The notes: generated by a model not told the origin, from the letters alone. A stretch of 64,000 nt of DNA from Hydractinia symbiolongicarpus (GCF_029227915.1 NC_079877.1:8370001-8434000), one strand, 5' to 3'; positions 20,066 to 30,529 are shown, counted from the first letter of the stretch. A program made the numbers and translations.

Positions 20066-20172
20066 TAACAATTATTTGGTACGATGGTGAACTAACTTTA
20101 ACCACAATGTCTTGTCGAAAGAGGATGAATAACGTAACATTTGCGGAGTGGCAAAGGCAAAGCAAATTTGAT

Positions 20173-20245
20173 GGGGAACTAGCTCAGATGGTAGAGCGCT
20201 CGCTTAGCATGCGAGAGGTACCGGGATCGATGCCCGGGTTCTCCA
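20173..20245 (+). tRNA. tRNA-Ala(AGC), unit 9
   Basis: Consensus. Confidence 0.95.
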
Positions 20246-20313
20246 ATGCCTTTTCCATAGGCGTAAAATAAATGAAATTTGCGCAGAGCAATTTGCAGCA
20301 GCGTTCGTGTCAT

Positions 20314-20429
20314 GTCGGGATGGCCGAGCGGTCTAAGGCGCCAGACTCAAGACAAAATGTTCTTCCACTCATCGCGTGGAGAATTCTGGTCCTCGAATGA
20401 GGGTGTGGGTTCGAATCCCACTTCCGACA
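20314..20429 (+). tRNA. tRNA-Leu(CAA) with intron, unit 9
   Basis: One C to T at the variable-arm/T-stem junction. Confidence 0.92.
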
Positions 20430-20470
20430 ACTTTCCCCTGCCACACAAAATTTTAGGCCTAAAATGCAAG

Positions 20471-20564
20471 TCCACCAAGCCGGATTTGAACCAGCGACCT
20501 AAGGATGCCTGAGTGGTATAAGTTCGTCTACAGTCCTCCGCTCTACCAACTGAGCAATCGGTGG
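20471..20564 (-). tRNA. tRNA-Tyr(GTA) with intron, unit 9
   Basis: C67 is T (wobble with G6); A9 is T. Confidence 0.88.
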
Positions 20565-20657
20565 ATGTAGCATCGTACAGTTCTTGTGCAGGACTATGCA
20601 GGTCATGTCACGTTTGTAGTATGACGTGGTTTTTAAAATGATGCGATAGCTCGCACG

Positions 20658-20729
20658 TAGCAGAGGGTGGTTTCGATCCACCGACCTCTGGGTTATGGGC
20701 CCAGCACGCTTCCTCTGCGCCACTCTGAT
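20658..20729 (-). tRNA. tRNA-iMet(CAT), unit 9
   Basis: G2 is T, as in unit 4. Confidence 0.85.
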
Positions 20730-20817
20730 GAAGGTAGGTAAGCTGAAATGTGTCTGATGTAAGGTGTAGTTTAGTATTGCGAACAGCACTCGAACTATGA
20801 CCTTTTTACCATTTCCA

Positions 20818-20890
20818 GGGGGATTAACTCACATGGTAGAGCGCTCGCTTTGCATGCAAGAGGCACCGGGATCGATGCCCGGATCCTCCA
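20818..20890 (+). tRNA. tRNA-Ala(TGC), unit 10
   Basis: G10 and G41 are A; T47 is C. Confidence 0.75.
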
Positions 20891-21152
20891 AGACGATGTT
20901 TTTAATTTATTTATTTTTATACTAATTTCAGTAGTTGCCAATGGTCATAAGAGGATTTATGATGCTCCTAAGATTACCTGGTATTAATAATAATAATAAT
21001 AATAATACTAAACCGCGCTGCATATGTCTAGAGCATTTCTTGCTGTTTAATTTTGCATTGACAATATACACAGTTTCAGCTTTTAACATGATCGACCGTG
21101 AGGCATTCGGGCATTGACGCCATCGCGAACATATTATTTAAATATGAACTCG

Positions 21153-21224
21153 TCCTCGGTAGTATAGTGGTAAGTATCCCCGCCTGTCACGCGGGAGACC
21201 GGGGTTCGATTCCCCGCCGGGGAG
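21153..21224 (+). tRNA. tRNA-Asp(GTC), unit 10
   Basis: Consensus. Confidence 0.95.
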
Positions 21225-21297
21225 GTTCTTTTTATCTTGTCAATGTTTCGTTTCACGTCAGTGGCGTTCGCGGGAATGTCCGGGAATACAGATTTAC

Positions 21298-21370
21298 GCC
21301 CGGTTAGCTCAGTCGGTAGAGCATCAGACTTTTAATCTGAGGGTCGCGGGTTCGAGTCCCTCATCGGGCG
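21298..21370 (+). tRNA. tRNA-Lys(TTT), unit 10
   Basis: Consensus. Confidence 0.95.
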
Positions 21371-21477
21371 TAACAATTATTTGGTACGATGGTGAACTAA
21401 CTTTCACCACAATGTCTTGTCGAAAGAGGATGAATAACGTAACATTTGCGGAGTGGCAAAGGCAAAGCAAATTTGAT

Positions 21478-21550
21478 GGGGAACTAGCTCAGATGGTAGA
21501 GCGCTCGCTTAGCATGCGAGAGGTACCGGGATCGATGCCCGGGTTCTCCA
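21478..21550 (+). tRNA. tRNA-Ala(AGC), unit 10
   Basis: Consensus. Confidence 0.95.
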
Positions 21551-21618
21551 ATGCCTTTTCCATAGGCGTAAAATAAATGAAATTTGCGCAGAGCAATTTG
21601 CAGCAGCGTTCGTGTCAT

Positions 21619-21734
21619 GTCGGGATAGCCGAGCGGTCTAAGGCGCCAGACTCAAGACAAAATGTTCTTCCACTCATCGCGTGGAGAATTCTGGTCCTCG
21701 AATGAGGGCGTGGGTTCGAATCCCACTTCCGACA
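21619..21734 (+). tRNA. tRNA-Leu(CAA) with intron, unit 10
   Basis: The A-box TGGC reads TAGC. Confidence 0.87.
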
Positions 21735-21775
21735 ACTTTTCCCTGCCACACAAAATTTTAGGCCTAAAATGCAAG

Positions 21776-21869
21776 TCCACCGAGCCGGATTTGAACCAGC
21801 GACCTAAGGATGCCTGAGTGGTATAAGTTCGTCTACAGTCCTCCGCTCTACCAACTGAGCTATCGGTGG
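21776..21869 (-). tRNA. tRNA-Tyr(GTA) with intron, unit 10
   Basis: Consensus. Confidence 0.95.
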
Positions 21870-21962
21870 ATGTAGCATCGTACAGTTCTTGTGCAGGACT
21901 ATGCAGGTCATGTCACGTTTGTAGTATGACGTGGTTTTTAAAATGATGCGATAGCTCGCACG

Positions 21963-22034
21963 TAGCAGAGGGTGGTTTCGATCCACCGACCTCTGGGTTA
22001 TGGGCCCAGCACGCTTCCTCTGCGCCACTCTGCT
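21963..22034 (-). tRNA. tRNA-iMet(CAT), unit 10
   Basis: Consensus. Confidence 0.95.
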
Positions 22035-22122
22035 CAAGGTAGGTAAGCTGAAATGTGTCTGATGTAAGGTGTAGTTTAGTATTGCGAACAGCACTCGAAC
22101 TATGACCTTTTTACCATTTCCA

Positions 22123-22195
22123 GGGGGATTAGCTCACATGGTAGAGCGCTCGCTTTGCATGCGAGGGGTACCGGGATCGATGCACGGATCCTCCA
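22123..22195 (+). tRNA. tRNA-Ala(TGC), unit 11
   Basis: A44 is G; C62 is A, a T-stem mismatch. Confidence 0.8.
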
Positions 22196-22287
22196 AGACG
22201 ATGTTTTTAATTTATTTATTTTTATACTAATTTTAGTAGTTGCCAATGGTCATAAGAGGATTTATGATGCTCCTAAGATTACCTGGT

Positions 22288-22320
<33 letters not shown>

Positions 22321-22463
22321 AAACCGCGCTGCATATGTCTAGAGCATTTCTTGCTGTTTAATTTCGCATTGACAATATACACAGTTTCAGCTTTTAACAT
22401 GATCGACCGTGTGGCATTCGGGCATTGACGCCATCGCGAACATATTATTTAAATATGAACTCG

Positions 22464-22535
22464 TCCTCGGTAGTATAATGGTAAGTATCCCCGCCTGTCA
22501 CGCGGGAGACCGGGGTTCGATTCCCCGCCGGGGAG
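22464..22535 (+). tRNA. tRNA-Asp(GTC), unit 11
   Basis: D-loop G to A, as in unit 6. Confidence 0.93.
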
Positions 22536-22608
22536 GTTCTTTTTATCTTGTCAATGTTTCGTTTCACGTCAGTAGCGTTTGCGGGACTGTCCGGGAATAC
22601 AGATTTAC

Positions 22609-22681
22609 GCCCGGTTAGCTCAGTCGGTAGAGCATCAGACTTTTAATCTGAGGGTCGCGGGTTCGAGTCCCTCATCGGGCG
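22609..22681 (+). tRNA. tRNA-Lys(TTT), unit 11
   Basis: Consensus. Confidence 0.95.
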
Positions 22682-22788
22682 TAACAATTATTTGGTACGA
22701 TGGTGAACTAACTTTCACCACAATGTCTTGTCGAAAGAGGATGAATAACGTAACATTTGCGGAGTGGCAAAGGCGAAGCAAACTTGAT

Positions 22789-22861
22789 GGGGAACTAGCT
22801 CAGATGGTAGAGCGCTCGCTTAGCATGCGAGAGGTACCGGGATCGATGCCCGGGTTCTCCA
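22789..22861 (+). tRNA. tRNA-Ala(AGC), unit 11
   Basis: Consensus. Confidence 0.95.
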
Positions 22862-22929
22862 ATGCCTTTTCCATAGGCGTAAAATAAATGAAATTTGCGC
22901 AGAGCAATTTGCAGCAGCGTTCGTGTCAT

Positions 22930-23045
22930 ATCGGGATGGCCGAGCGGTCTAAGGCGCCAGACTCAAGACAAAATGTTCTTCCACTCATCGCGTGGAGAAT
23001 TCTGGTCCTCGAATGAGGGCGTGGGTTCGAATCCCACTTCCGACA
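22930..23045 (+). tRNA. tRNA-Leu(CAA) with intron, unit 11
   Basis: G1 is A, opposing C72; shared with units 14 and 29. Confidence 0.85.
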
Positions 23046-23086
23046 ACTTTTCCCTGCCACACAAAATTTTAGGCCTAAAATGCAAG

Positions 23087-23180
23087 TCCACCGAGCCGGA
23101 TTTGAATCAGCGACCTAAGGATGCCTGAGTGGTATAATATCGTCTACAGTCCTCCGCTCTACCAACTGAGCTATCGGTGG
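23087..23180 (-). tRNA. tRNA-Tyr(GTA) with intron, unit 11
   Basis: G53 is A, breaking the conserved 53:61 pair; intron variant. Confidence 0.8.
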
Positions 23181-23273
23181 ATGTAGCATCGTACAGTTCT
23201 TGTGCAGGACTATGCAGGTCATGTCACGTTTGTAGTATGACGTGGTTTTTAAAATGATGCGATAGCTCGCACG

Positions 23274-23345
23274 TAGCAGAGGGTGGTTTCGATCCACCGA
23301 CCTCTGGGTTATGGGCCCAGCACGCTTTCTCTGCGCCACTCTGCT
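23274..23345 (-). tRNA. tRNA-iMet(CAT), unit 11
   Basis: D-arm G to A, as in unit 6. Confidence 0.9.
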
Positions 23346-23433
23346 GAAGGTAGGTAAGCTGAAATGTGTCTGATGTAAGGTGTAGTTTAGTATTGCGAAC
23401 AGCACTCGAACTATGACCTTTTTACCATTTCCA

Positions 23434-23506
23434 GGGGGATTAGCTCACATGGTAGAGCGCTCGCTTTGCATGCGAGAGGTACCGGGATCAATGCCCGGAT
23501 CCTCCA
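23434..23506 (+). tRNA. tRNA-Ala(TGC), unit 12
   Basis: G57 is A. Confidence 0.92.
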
Positions 23507-23768
23507 AGACGATGTTTTTAATTTATTTATTTTTATACTAATTTCAGTAGTTGCCAATGGTCATAAGAGGATTTATGATGCTCCTAAGATTACCTGGTAT
23601 TAATAATAATAATAATAATAATACTAAACCGCGCTGCATATGTCTAGAGCATTTCTTGCTGTTTAATTTCGCATTGACAATATACACAGTTTCAGCTTTT
23701 AACATGATCGACCGTGTGGCATTCGGGCATTGACGCCATTGCGAACATATTATTTAAATATGAACTCG

Positions 23769-23840
23769 TCCTCGGTAGTATAGTGGTAAGTATCCCCGCC
23801 TGTCACGCGGGAGACCGGGGTTCGATTCCCCGCCGGGGAG
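23769..23840 (+). tRNA. tRNA-Asp(GTC), unit 12
   Basis: Consensus. Confidence 0.95.
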
Positions 23841-23913
23841 GTTCTTTTTATCTTGTCAATGTTTCGTTTCACGTCAGTAGCGTTCGCGGGACTGTCCGGG
23901 AATACAGATTTAC

Positions 23914-23986
23914 GCCCGGTTAGCTCAGTCGGTAGAGCATCAGACTTTTAATCTGAGGGTCGCGGGTTCGAGTCCCTCATCGGGCG
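23914..23986 (+). tRNA. tRNA-Lys(TTT), unit 12
   Basis: Consensus. Confidence 0.95.
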
Positions 23987-24093
23987 TAACAATTATTTGG
24001 TACGATGGTGAACTAACTTTCACCACAATGTCTTGTCGAAAGAGGATGAATAACGTAACATTTGCGGAGTGGCAAAGGCGAAGCAAACTTGAT

Positions 24094-24166
24094 GGGGAAC
24101 TAGCTCAGATGGTAGAGCGCTCGCTTAGCATGCGAGAGGTACCGGGATCGATGCCCGGGTTCTCCA
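24094..24166 (+). tRNA. tRNA-Ala(AGC), unit 12
   Basis: Consensus. Confidence 0.95.
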
Positions 24167-24234
24167 ATGCCTTTTCCATAGGCGTAAAATAAATGAAATT
24201 TGCGCAGAGCAATTTGCAGCAGCGTTCGTGCCAT

Positions 24235-24350
24235 GTCGGGATGGCCGAGCAGTCTAAGGCGCCAGACTCAAGACAAAATGTTCTTCCACTCATCGCGTGG
24301 AGAATTCTGGTCCTCGAATGAGGGTGTGGGTTCGAATCCCACTTCCGACA
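24235..24350 (+). tRNA. tRNA-Leu(CAA) with intron, unit 12
   Basis: A D-loop G is A, and one C to T before the T-stem. Confidence 0.88.
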
Positions 24351-24391
24351 ACTTTTCCCTGCCACACAAAATTTTAGGCCTAAAATGCAAG

Positions 24392-24485
24392 TCCACCGAG
24401 CCGGATTTGAACCAGCGACCTAAGGATGCCTGAGTGGTATAAGTTCGTCTACAGTCCTCCGCTCTACCAACTGAACTATCGCTGG
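24392..24485 (-). tRNA. tRNA-Tyr(GTA) with intron, unit 12
   Basis: C4 is G (acceptor mismatch); one D-stem C is T. Confidence 0.8.
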
Positions 24486-24578
24486 ATGTAGCATCGTACA
24501 GTTCTTGTGCAGGACTATGCAGGTCATGTCACGTTTGTAGTATGACGTGGTTTTTAAAATGATGCGATAGCTCGCACG

Positions 24579-24650
24579 TAGCAGAGGGTGGTTTCGATCC
24601 ACCGACCTCTGGGTTATGGGCCCAGCACGCTTCCTCTGCGCCACTCTGCT
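24579..24650 (-). tRNA. tRNA-iMet(CAT), unit 12
   Basis: Consensus. Confidence 0.95.
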
Positions 24651-24738
24651 GAAGGTAGGTAAGCTGAAATGTGTCTGATGTAAGGTGTAGTTTAGTATTG
24701 CGAACAGCACTCGAACTATGACCTTTTTACCATTTCCA

Positions 24739-24811
24739 GGGGGATTAGCTCACATGGTAGAACGCTCGCTTTGCATGCGAGAGGTACCGGGATCGATGCC
24801 CGGATCCTCCA
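24739..24811 (+). tRNA. tRNA-Ala(TGC), unit 13
   Basis: G24 is A, as in unit 8. Confidence 0.85.
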
Positions 24812-25077
24812 AGACGATGTTTTTAATTTATTTATTTATTTTTATACTAATTTCAGTAGTTGCCAATGGTCATAAGAGGATTTATGATGCTCCTAAGATT
24901 ACCTGGTATTAATAATAATAATAATAATAATACTAAACCGCGCTGCATATGTCTAGAGCATTTCTTGCTGTTTAATTTCGCATTGACAATATACACAGTT
25001 TCAGCTTTTAACATGATCGACCGTGTGGCATTCGGGCATTGACGCCATCGCGAACATATTATTTAAATATGAACTCG

Positions 25078-25149
25078 TCCTCGGTAGTATAGTGGTAAGT
25101 ATCCCAGCCTGTCACGCGGGAGACCGGGGTTCGATTCCCCGCCGGGGAG
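25078..25149 (+). tRNA. tRNA-Asp(GTC), unit 13
   Basis: C29 is A, a mismatch with G41. Confidence 0.85.
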
Positions 25150-25222
25150 GTTCTTTTTATCTTGTCAATGTTTCGTTTCACGTCAGTAGCGTTCGCGGGA
25201 CTGTCCGGGAATACAGATTTAC

Positions 25223-25295
25223 GCCCGGTTAGCTCAGTCGGTAGAGCATCAGACTTTTAATCTGAGGGTCGCGGGTTCGAGTCCCTCATCGGGCG
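25223..25295 (+). tRNA. tRNA-Lys(TTT), unit 13
   Basis: Consensus. Confidence 0.95.
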
Positions 25296-25402
25296 TAACA
25301 ATTATTTGGTACGATGGTGAACTAACTTTCACCACAATGTCTTGTCGAAAGAGGATGAATAACGTAACATTTGCGGAGTGGCAAAGGCGAAGCAAACTTG
25401 AT

Positions 25403-25475
25403 GGGGAACTAGCTCAGATGGTAGAGCGCTCGCTTAGCATGCGAGAGGTACCGGGATCGATGCCCGGGTTCTCCA
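25403..25475 (+). tRNA. tRNA-Ala(AGC), unit 13
   Basis: Consensus. Confidence 0.95.
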
Positions 25476-25543
25476 ATGCCTTTTCCATAGGCGTATAATA
25501 AATGAAATTTGCGCAGAGCAATTTGCAGCAGCGTTCGTGCCAT

Positions 25544-25659
25544 GTCGGGATGGCCGAGCAGTCTAAGGCGCCAGACTCAAGACAAAATGTTCTTCCACTC
25601 ATCGCGTGGAGAATTCTGGTCCTCGAATGAGGGTGTGGGTTCGAATCCCACTTCCGACA
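25544..25659 (+). tRNA. tRNA-Leu(CAA) with intron, unit 13
   Basis: Same two changes as unit 12. Confidence 0.88.
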
Positions 25660-25700
25660 ACTTTTCCCTGCCACACAAAATTTTAGGCCTAAAATGCAAG

Positions 25701-25794
25701 TCCACCGAGCCGGATTTGAACCAGCGACCTAAGGATGCCTGAGTGGTATAAGTTCGTCTACAGTCCTCCGCTCTACCAACTGAACTATCGCTGG
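25701..25794 (-). tRNA. tRNA-Tyr(GTA) with intron, unit 13
   Basis: Same two changes as unit 12. Confidence 0.8.
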
Positions 25795-25887
25795 ATGTAG
25801 CATCGTACAGTTCTTGTGCAGGACTATGCAGGTCATGTCACGTTTGTAGTATGACGTGGTTTTTAAAATGATGCGATAGCTCGCACG

Positions 25888-25959
25888 TAGCAGAGGGTGG
25901 TTTCGATCCACCGACCTCTGGGTTATGGGCCCAGCACGCTTCCTCTGCGCCACTCTGCT
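25888..25959 (-). tRNA. tRNA-iMet(CAT), unit 13
   Basis: Consensus. Confidence 0.95.
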
Positions 25960-26047
25960 GAAGGTAGGTAAGCTGAAATGTGTCTGATGTAAGGTGTAGT
26001 TTAGTATTGCGAACAGCACTCGAACTATGACCTTTTTACCATTTCCA

Positions 26048-26120
26048 GGGGGATTAGCTCACATGGTAGAGCGCTCGCTTTGCATGCGAGAGGTACCGGG
26101 ATCGATGCCCGGATCCTCCA
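26048..26120 (+). tRNA. tRNA-Ala(TGC), unit 14
   Basis: Consensus. Confidence 0.95.
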
Positions 26121-26212
26121 AGACGATGTTTTTAATTTATTTATTTTTATACTAATTTCAGTAGTTGCCAATGGTCATAAGAGGATTTATGATGCTCCTA
26201 AGATTACCTGGT

Positions 26213-26248
<36 letters not shown>

Positions 26249-26391
26249 AAACCGCGCTGCATATGTCTAGAGCATTTCTTGCTGTTTAATTTCGCATTGA
26301 CAACATACACAGTTTCAGCTTTTAACATGATCGACCGTGTGGCATTCGGGCATTGACGCCATCGCGAACATATTATTCAAAAATGAACTCG

Positions 26392-26463
26392 TCCTCGGTA
26401 GTATAGTGGTAAGTATCCCCGCCGGTCACGCGGGAGACCGGGGTTCGATTCCCCGCCGGGGAG
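26392..26463 (+). tRNA. tRNA-Asp(GTC), unit 14, T33 lost
   Basis: T33 is G while the anticodon GTC is kept. Decoding is probably impaired. Confidence 0.75.
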
Positions 26464-26536
26464 GTTCTTTTTATCTTGTCAATGTTTCGTTTCACGTCAG
26501 TAGCGTTCGCGGGACTGTCCGGGAATACAGATTTAC

Positions 26537-26609
26537 GCCCGGTTAGCTCAGTCGCTAGAGCATCAGACTTTTAATCTGAGGATCGCAGGTTCGAGTCCCT
26601 CATCGGGCG
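26537..26609 (+). tRNA. tRNA-Lys(TTT), unit 14
   Basis: A D-loop G is C; G46 and G51 are A. Confidence 0.75.
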
Positions 26610-26716
26610 TAACAATTATTTGGTACGATGGTGAACTAACTTTCACCACAATGTCTTGTCGAAAGAGGATGAATAACGTAACATTTGCGGAGTGGCAAAG
26701 GCGAAGCAAACTTGAT

Positions 26717-26789
26717 GGGGAACTAGCTCAGATGGTAGAGCGCTCACTTAGCATGCAAGAGGTACCGGGATCGATGCCCGGGTTCTCCA
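26717..26789 (+). tRNA. tRNA-Ala(AGC), unit 14
   Basis: G30 and G41 are A: two anticodon-stem mismatches. Confidence 0.7.
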
Positions 26790-26857
26790 ATGCCTTTTCC
26801 ATAGGCGTAAAATAAATGAAATTTGCGCAGAGCAATTTGCAGCAGCGTTCGTGTCAT

Positions 26858-26973
26858 ATCGGGATGGCCGAGCGGTCTAAGGCGCCAGACTCAAGACAAA
26901 ATGTTCTTCCACTCATCGCGTGGAGAATTCTGGTCCTCGAATGAGGGCGTGGGTTCGAATCCCACTTCCGACA
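26858..26973 (+). tRNA. tRNA-Leu(CAA) with intron, unit 14
   Basis: G1 is A. Confidence 0.85.
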
Positions 26974-27014
26974 ACTTTTCCCTGCCACACAAAATTTTAG
27001 GCCTAAAATGCAAG

Positions 27015-27108
27015 TCCACCAAGCCGGATTTGAACCAGCGACCTAAGGATGCCTGAGTGGTATAAGTTCGTCTACAGTCCTCCACTCTACCAACTGAGCT
27101 ATCGGTGG
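27015..27108 (-). tRNA. tRNA-Tyr(GTA) with intron, unit 14
   Basis: C67 is T; one C to T at the foot of the D-stem. Confidence 0.85.
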
Positions 27109-27201
27109 ATGTAGCATCGTACAGTTCTTGTGCAGGACTATGCAGGTCATGTCACGTTTGTAGTATGACGTGATTTTTAAAATGATGCGATAGCTCGCAC
27201 G

Positions 27202-27273
27202 TAGCAGAGGGTGGTTTCGATCCACCTACCTCTGGGTTATGGGCCCAGCACGCTTCCTCTGCGCCACTCTGCT
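27202..27273 (-). tRNA. tRNA-iMet(CAT), unit 14
   Basis: C48 is A, shared with unit 36. Confidence 0.9.
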
Positions 27274-27361
27274 GAAGGTAGGTAAGCTGAAATGTGTCTG
27301 ATGTAAGGTGTAGTTTAGTATTGCGAACAGCACTCGAACTATGACCTTTTTACCATTTCCA

Positions 27362-27434
27362 GGGGGATTAGCTCACATGGTAGAGCGCTCGCTTTGCATG
27401 CGAGAGGTACCGGGATCGATGCCCGGATCCTCCA
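27362..27434 (+). tRNA. tRNA-Ala(TGC), unit 15
   Basis: Consensus. Confidence 0.95.
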
Positions 27435-27696
27435 AGACGATGTTTTTAATTTATTTATTTTTATACTAATTTCAGTAGTTGCCAATGGACATAAGAGGAT
27501 TTATGATGCTCCTAAGATTACCTGGTATTAATAATAATAATAATAATAATACTAAACCGCGCTGCATATGTCTAGAGCATTTCTTGCTGTTTAATTTCGC
27601 ATTGACAATATACACAGTTTCAGCTTTTAACATGATCGACCGTGTGGCATTCGGGCATTGACGCCATCGCGAACATATTATTTAAATATGAACTCG

Positions 27697-27768
27697 TCCT
27701 CGGTAGTATAGTGGTAAGTATCCCCGCCTGTCACGCGGGAGACCGGGGTTCGATTCCCCGCCGGGGAG
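27697..27768 (+). tRNA. tRNA-Asp(GTC), unit 15
   Basis: Consensus. Confidence 0.95.
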
Positions 27769-27841
27769 GTTCTTTTTATCTTGTCAATGTTTCGTTTCAC
27801 GTCAGTAGCGTTCGCGGGACTTTCCGGGAATACAGATTTAC

Positions 27842-27914
27842 GCCCGGTTAGCTCAGTCGGTAGAGCATCAGACGTTTAATCTGAGGGTCGCGGGTTCGAG
27901 TCCCTCATCGGGCG
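27842..27914 (+). tRNA. tRNA-Lys(TTT), unit 15, T33 lost
   Basis: T33 is G; the anticodon TTT and all stems are intact. Confidence 0.78.
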
Positions 27915-28021
27915 TAACAATTATTTGGTACGATGGTGAACTAACTTTCACCACAATGTCTTGTCGAAAGAGGATGAATAACGTAACATTTGCGGAGTGG
28001 CAAAGGCGAAGCAAACTTGAT

Positions 28022-28094
28022 GGGGAACTAGCTCAGATGGTAGAGCGCTCGCTTAGCATGCGAGAGGTACCGGGATCGATGCCCGGGTTCTCCA
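28022..28094 (+). tRNA. tRNA-Ala(AGC), unit 15
   Basis: Consensus. Confidence 0.95.
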
Positions 28095-28162
28095 ATGCCT
28101 TTTCCATAGGCGTAAAATAAATGAAATTTGCGCAGAGCAATTTGCAGCAGCGTTCGTGTCAT

Positions 28163-28278
28163 GTCGGGATGGCCGAGCGGTCTAAGGCGCCAGACTCAAG
28201 ACAAAATGTTCTTCCACTCATCGCGTGGAGAATTCTGGTCCTCGAATGAGGGCGTGGGTTCGAATCCCACTTCCGACA
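28163..28278 (+). tRNA. tRNA-Leu(CAA) with intron, unit 15
   Basis: Consensus. Confidence 0.95.
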
Positions 28279-28319
28279 ACTTTTCCCAGCCACACAAAAT
28301 TTTAGGCCTAAAATGCAAG

Positions 28320-28413
28320 TCCACCGAGCCGGATTTGAACCAGCGACCTAAGGATTCCTGAGTGGTATAAGTTCGTCTACAGTCCTCCGCTCTACCAACT
28401 GAGCTATCGGTGG
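28320..28413 (-). tRNA. tRNA-Tyr(GTA) with intron, unit 15
   Basis: Exons consensus; one base differs at the 3' end of the intron. Confidence 0.94.
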
Positions 28414-28506
28414 ATGTAGCATCGTACAGTTCTTGTGCAGGACTATGCAGGTCATGTCACGTTTGTAGTATGACGTGGTTTTTAAAATGATGCGATAGCT
28501 CGCACG

Positions 28507-28578
28507 TAGCAGAGGGTGGTTTCGATCCACCGACCTCTGGGTTATGGGCCCAGCACGCTTCCTCTGCGCCACTCTGCT
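28507..28578 (-). tRNA. tRNA-iMet(CAT), unit 15
   Basis: Consensus. Confidence 0.95.
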
Positions 28579-28666
28579 GAAGGTAGGTAAGCTGAAATGT
28601 GTCTGATGTAAGGTGTAGTTTAGTATTGCGAACAGCACTCGAACTATGACCTTTTTACCATTTCCA

Positions 28667-28739
28667 GGGGGATTAGCTCACATGGTAGAGCGCTTGCTTT
28701 GCATGCGAGAGGTACCGGGATTGATGCCCGGATCCTCCA
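28667..28739 (+). tRNA. tRNA-Ala(TGC), unit 16
   Basis: C29 is T (wobble); the B-box C56 is T. Confidence 0.82.
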
Positions 28740-28831
28740 AGACGATGTTTTTAATTTATTTATTTTTATACTAATTTCAGTAGTTGCCAATGGTCATAAG
28801 AGGATTTATGATGCTCCTAAGATTACCTGGT

Positions 28832-28862
<31 letters not shown>

Positions 28863-29007
28863 CTAAACCGCGCTGCATATGTCTAGAGCATTTCTTGCTG
28901 TTTAATTTCGCATTGACAATATACACAGTTTCAGCTTTTAACATGATCGACCGTGTGGAATTCGGGCATTGACGCCATGGCGAACATATTATTTAAATAT
29001 GAACTCG

Positions 29008-29079
29008 TCCTCGGTAGTATAGTGGTAAGTATCCCCGCCTGTCACGCGGGAGACCGGGGTTCGATTCCCCGCCGGGGAG
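29008..29079 (+). tRNA. tRNA-Asp(GTC), unit 16
   Basis: Consensus. Confidence 0.95.
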
Positions 29080-29152
29080 GTTCTTTTTATCTTGTCAATG
29101 TTTCGTTTCACGTCAGTAGCGTTCGCGGGACTGTCCGGGAATACAGATTTAC

Positions 29153-29225
29153 GCCCGGTTAGCTCAGTCGGTAGAGCATCAGACTTTTAATCTGAGGGTC
29201 GCGGGTTCGAGTCCCTCATCGGGCG
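29153..29225 (+). tRNA. tRNA-Lys(TTT), unit 16
   Basis: Consensus. Confidence 0.95.
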
Positions 29226-29332
29226 TAACAATTATTTGGTACGATGGTGAACTAACTTTCACCACAATGTCTTGTCGAAAGAGGATGAATAACGTAACAT
29301 TTGCGGAGTGGCAAGAGCGAAGCAAATTGGAT

Positions 29333-29405
29333 GGGGAACTAGCTCAGATGGTAGAGCGCTCGCTTAGCATGCGAGAGGTACCGGGATCGATGCCCGGGTT
29401 CTCCA
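29333..29405 (+). tRNA. tRNA-Ala(AGC), unit 16
   Basis: Consensus. Confidence 0.95.
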
Positions 29406-29473
29406 ATGTCTTTTCCATAGGCGTAAAATAAATGAAATTTGCGCAGAGCAATTTGCAGCAGCGTTCGTGTCAT

Positions 29474-29589
29474 GTCGGAATGGCCGAGCGGTCTAAGGCG
29501 CCAGACTCAAGACAAAATGTTCTTCCACTCATCGCGTGGACAATTCTGGTCCTCGAATGAGGGCGTGGGTGCGAATCCCACTTCCGACA
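29474..29589 (+). tRNA. tRNA-Leu(CAA) with intron, unit 16
   Basis: G6 is A (now pairs with T67); T54 is G, hitting the B-box; one intron base differs. Confidence 0.82.
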
Positions 29590-29630
29590 ACTTTTCCCTG
29601 CCACACAAAATTTTAGGCCTAAAATGCAAG

Positions 29631-29724
29631 TCCACCGAGCCGGATTTGAACCAGCGACCTAAGGATGCCTGAGTGGTATAAGTTCGTCTACAGTCCTCCG
29701 CTCTACCAACTGAGCTATCGGTGG
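29631..29724 (-). tRNA. tRNA-Tyr(GTA) with intron, unit 16
   Basis: Consensus. Confidence 0.95.
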
Positions 29725-29817
29725 ATGTAGCATCGTACAGTTCTTGTGCAGGACTATGCAGGTCATGTCACGTTTGTAGTATGACGTGGTTTTTAAAATG
29801 ATGCGATAGCTCGCACG

Positions 29818-29889
29818 TAGCAGAGGGTGGTTTCGATCCACCGACCTCTGGGTTATGGGCCCAGCACGCTTCCTCTGCGCCACTCTGCT
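29818..29889 (-). tRNA. tRNA-iMet(CAT), unit 16
   Basis: Consensus. Confidence 0.95.
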
Positions 29890-29976
29890 GAAGGTAGGTA
29901 AGCTGAAATGTGTCTGATGTAAGGTGTAGTTTAGTATTGCGAACAGCACTCGAACTATGACCTTTTACCATTTCCA

Positions 29977-30049
29977 GGGGGATTAGCTCACATGGTAGAG
30001 CGCTCGCTTTGCATGCGAGAGGTACCGGGATTGATGGCCGGATCCTCCA
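29977..30049 (+). tRNA. tRNA-Ala(TGC), unit 17
   Basis: C56 is T and C61 is G, breaking the conserved 53:61 pair. Confidence 0.72.
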
Positions 30050-30311
30050 AGACGATGTTTTTAATTTATTTATTTTCATACTAATTTCAGTAGTTGCCAA
30101 TGGTCATAAGAGGATTTATGATGCTCCTAAGATTACCTGGTATTAATAATAATAATAATAGTAATACTAAACCGCGCTGCATATGTCTAGATCATTTCTT
30201 GCTGTTTAATTTCGCATTGACAATATACACAGTTTCAGCTTTTAACATGATCGACCGTGTGGCATTCGGGCATTGACGCCATCGCGAACATATTATTTAA
30301 ATATGAACTCG

Positions 30312-30383
30312 TCCTCGGTAGTATAGTGGTAAGTATCCCCGCCTGTCACGCGGGAGACCGGGGTTCGATTCCCCGCCGGGGAG
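30312..30383 (+). tRNA. tRNA-Asp(GTC), unit 17
   Basis: Consensus. Confidence 0.95.
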
Positions 30384-30456
30384 GTTCTTTTTATCTTGTC
30401 AATGTTTCGTTTCACGTCAGCAGCGTTCGCGGGACTGTCCGGGAATACAGATTTAC

Positions 30457-30529
30457 GCCCGGTTAGCTCAGTCGGTAGAGCATCAGACTTTTAATCTGAG
30501 GGTCGCGGGTTCGAGTCCCTCATCGGGCG
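30457..30529 (+). tRNA. tRNA-Lys(TTT), unit 17
   Basis: Consensus. Confidence 0.95.
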
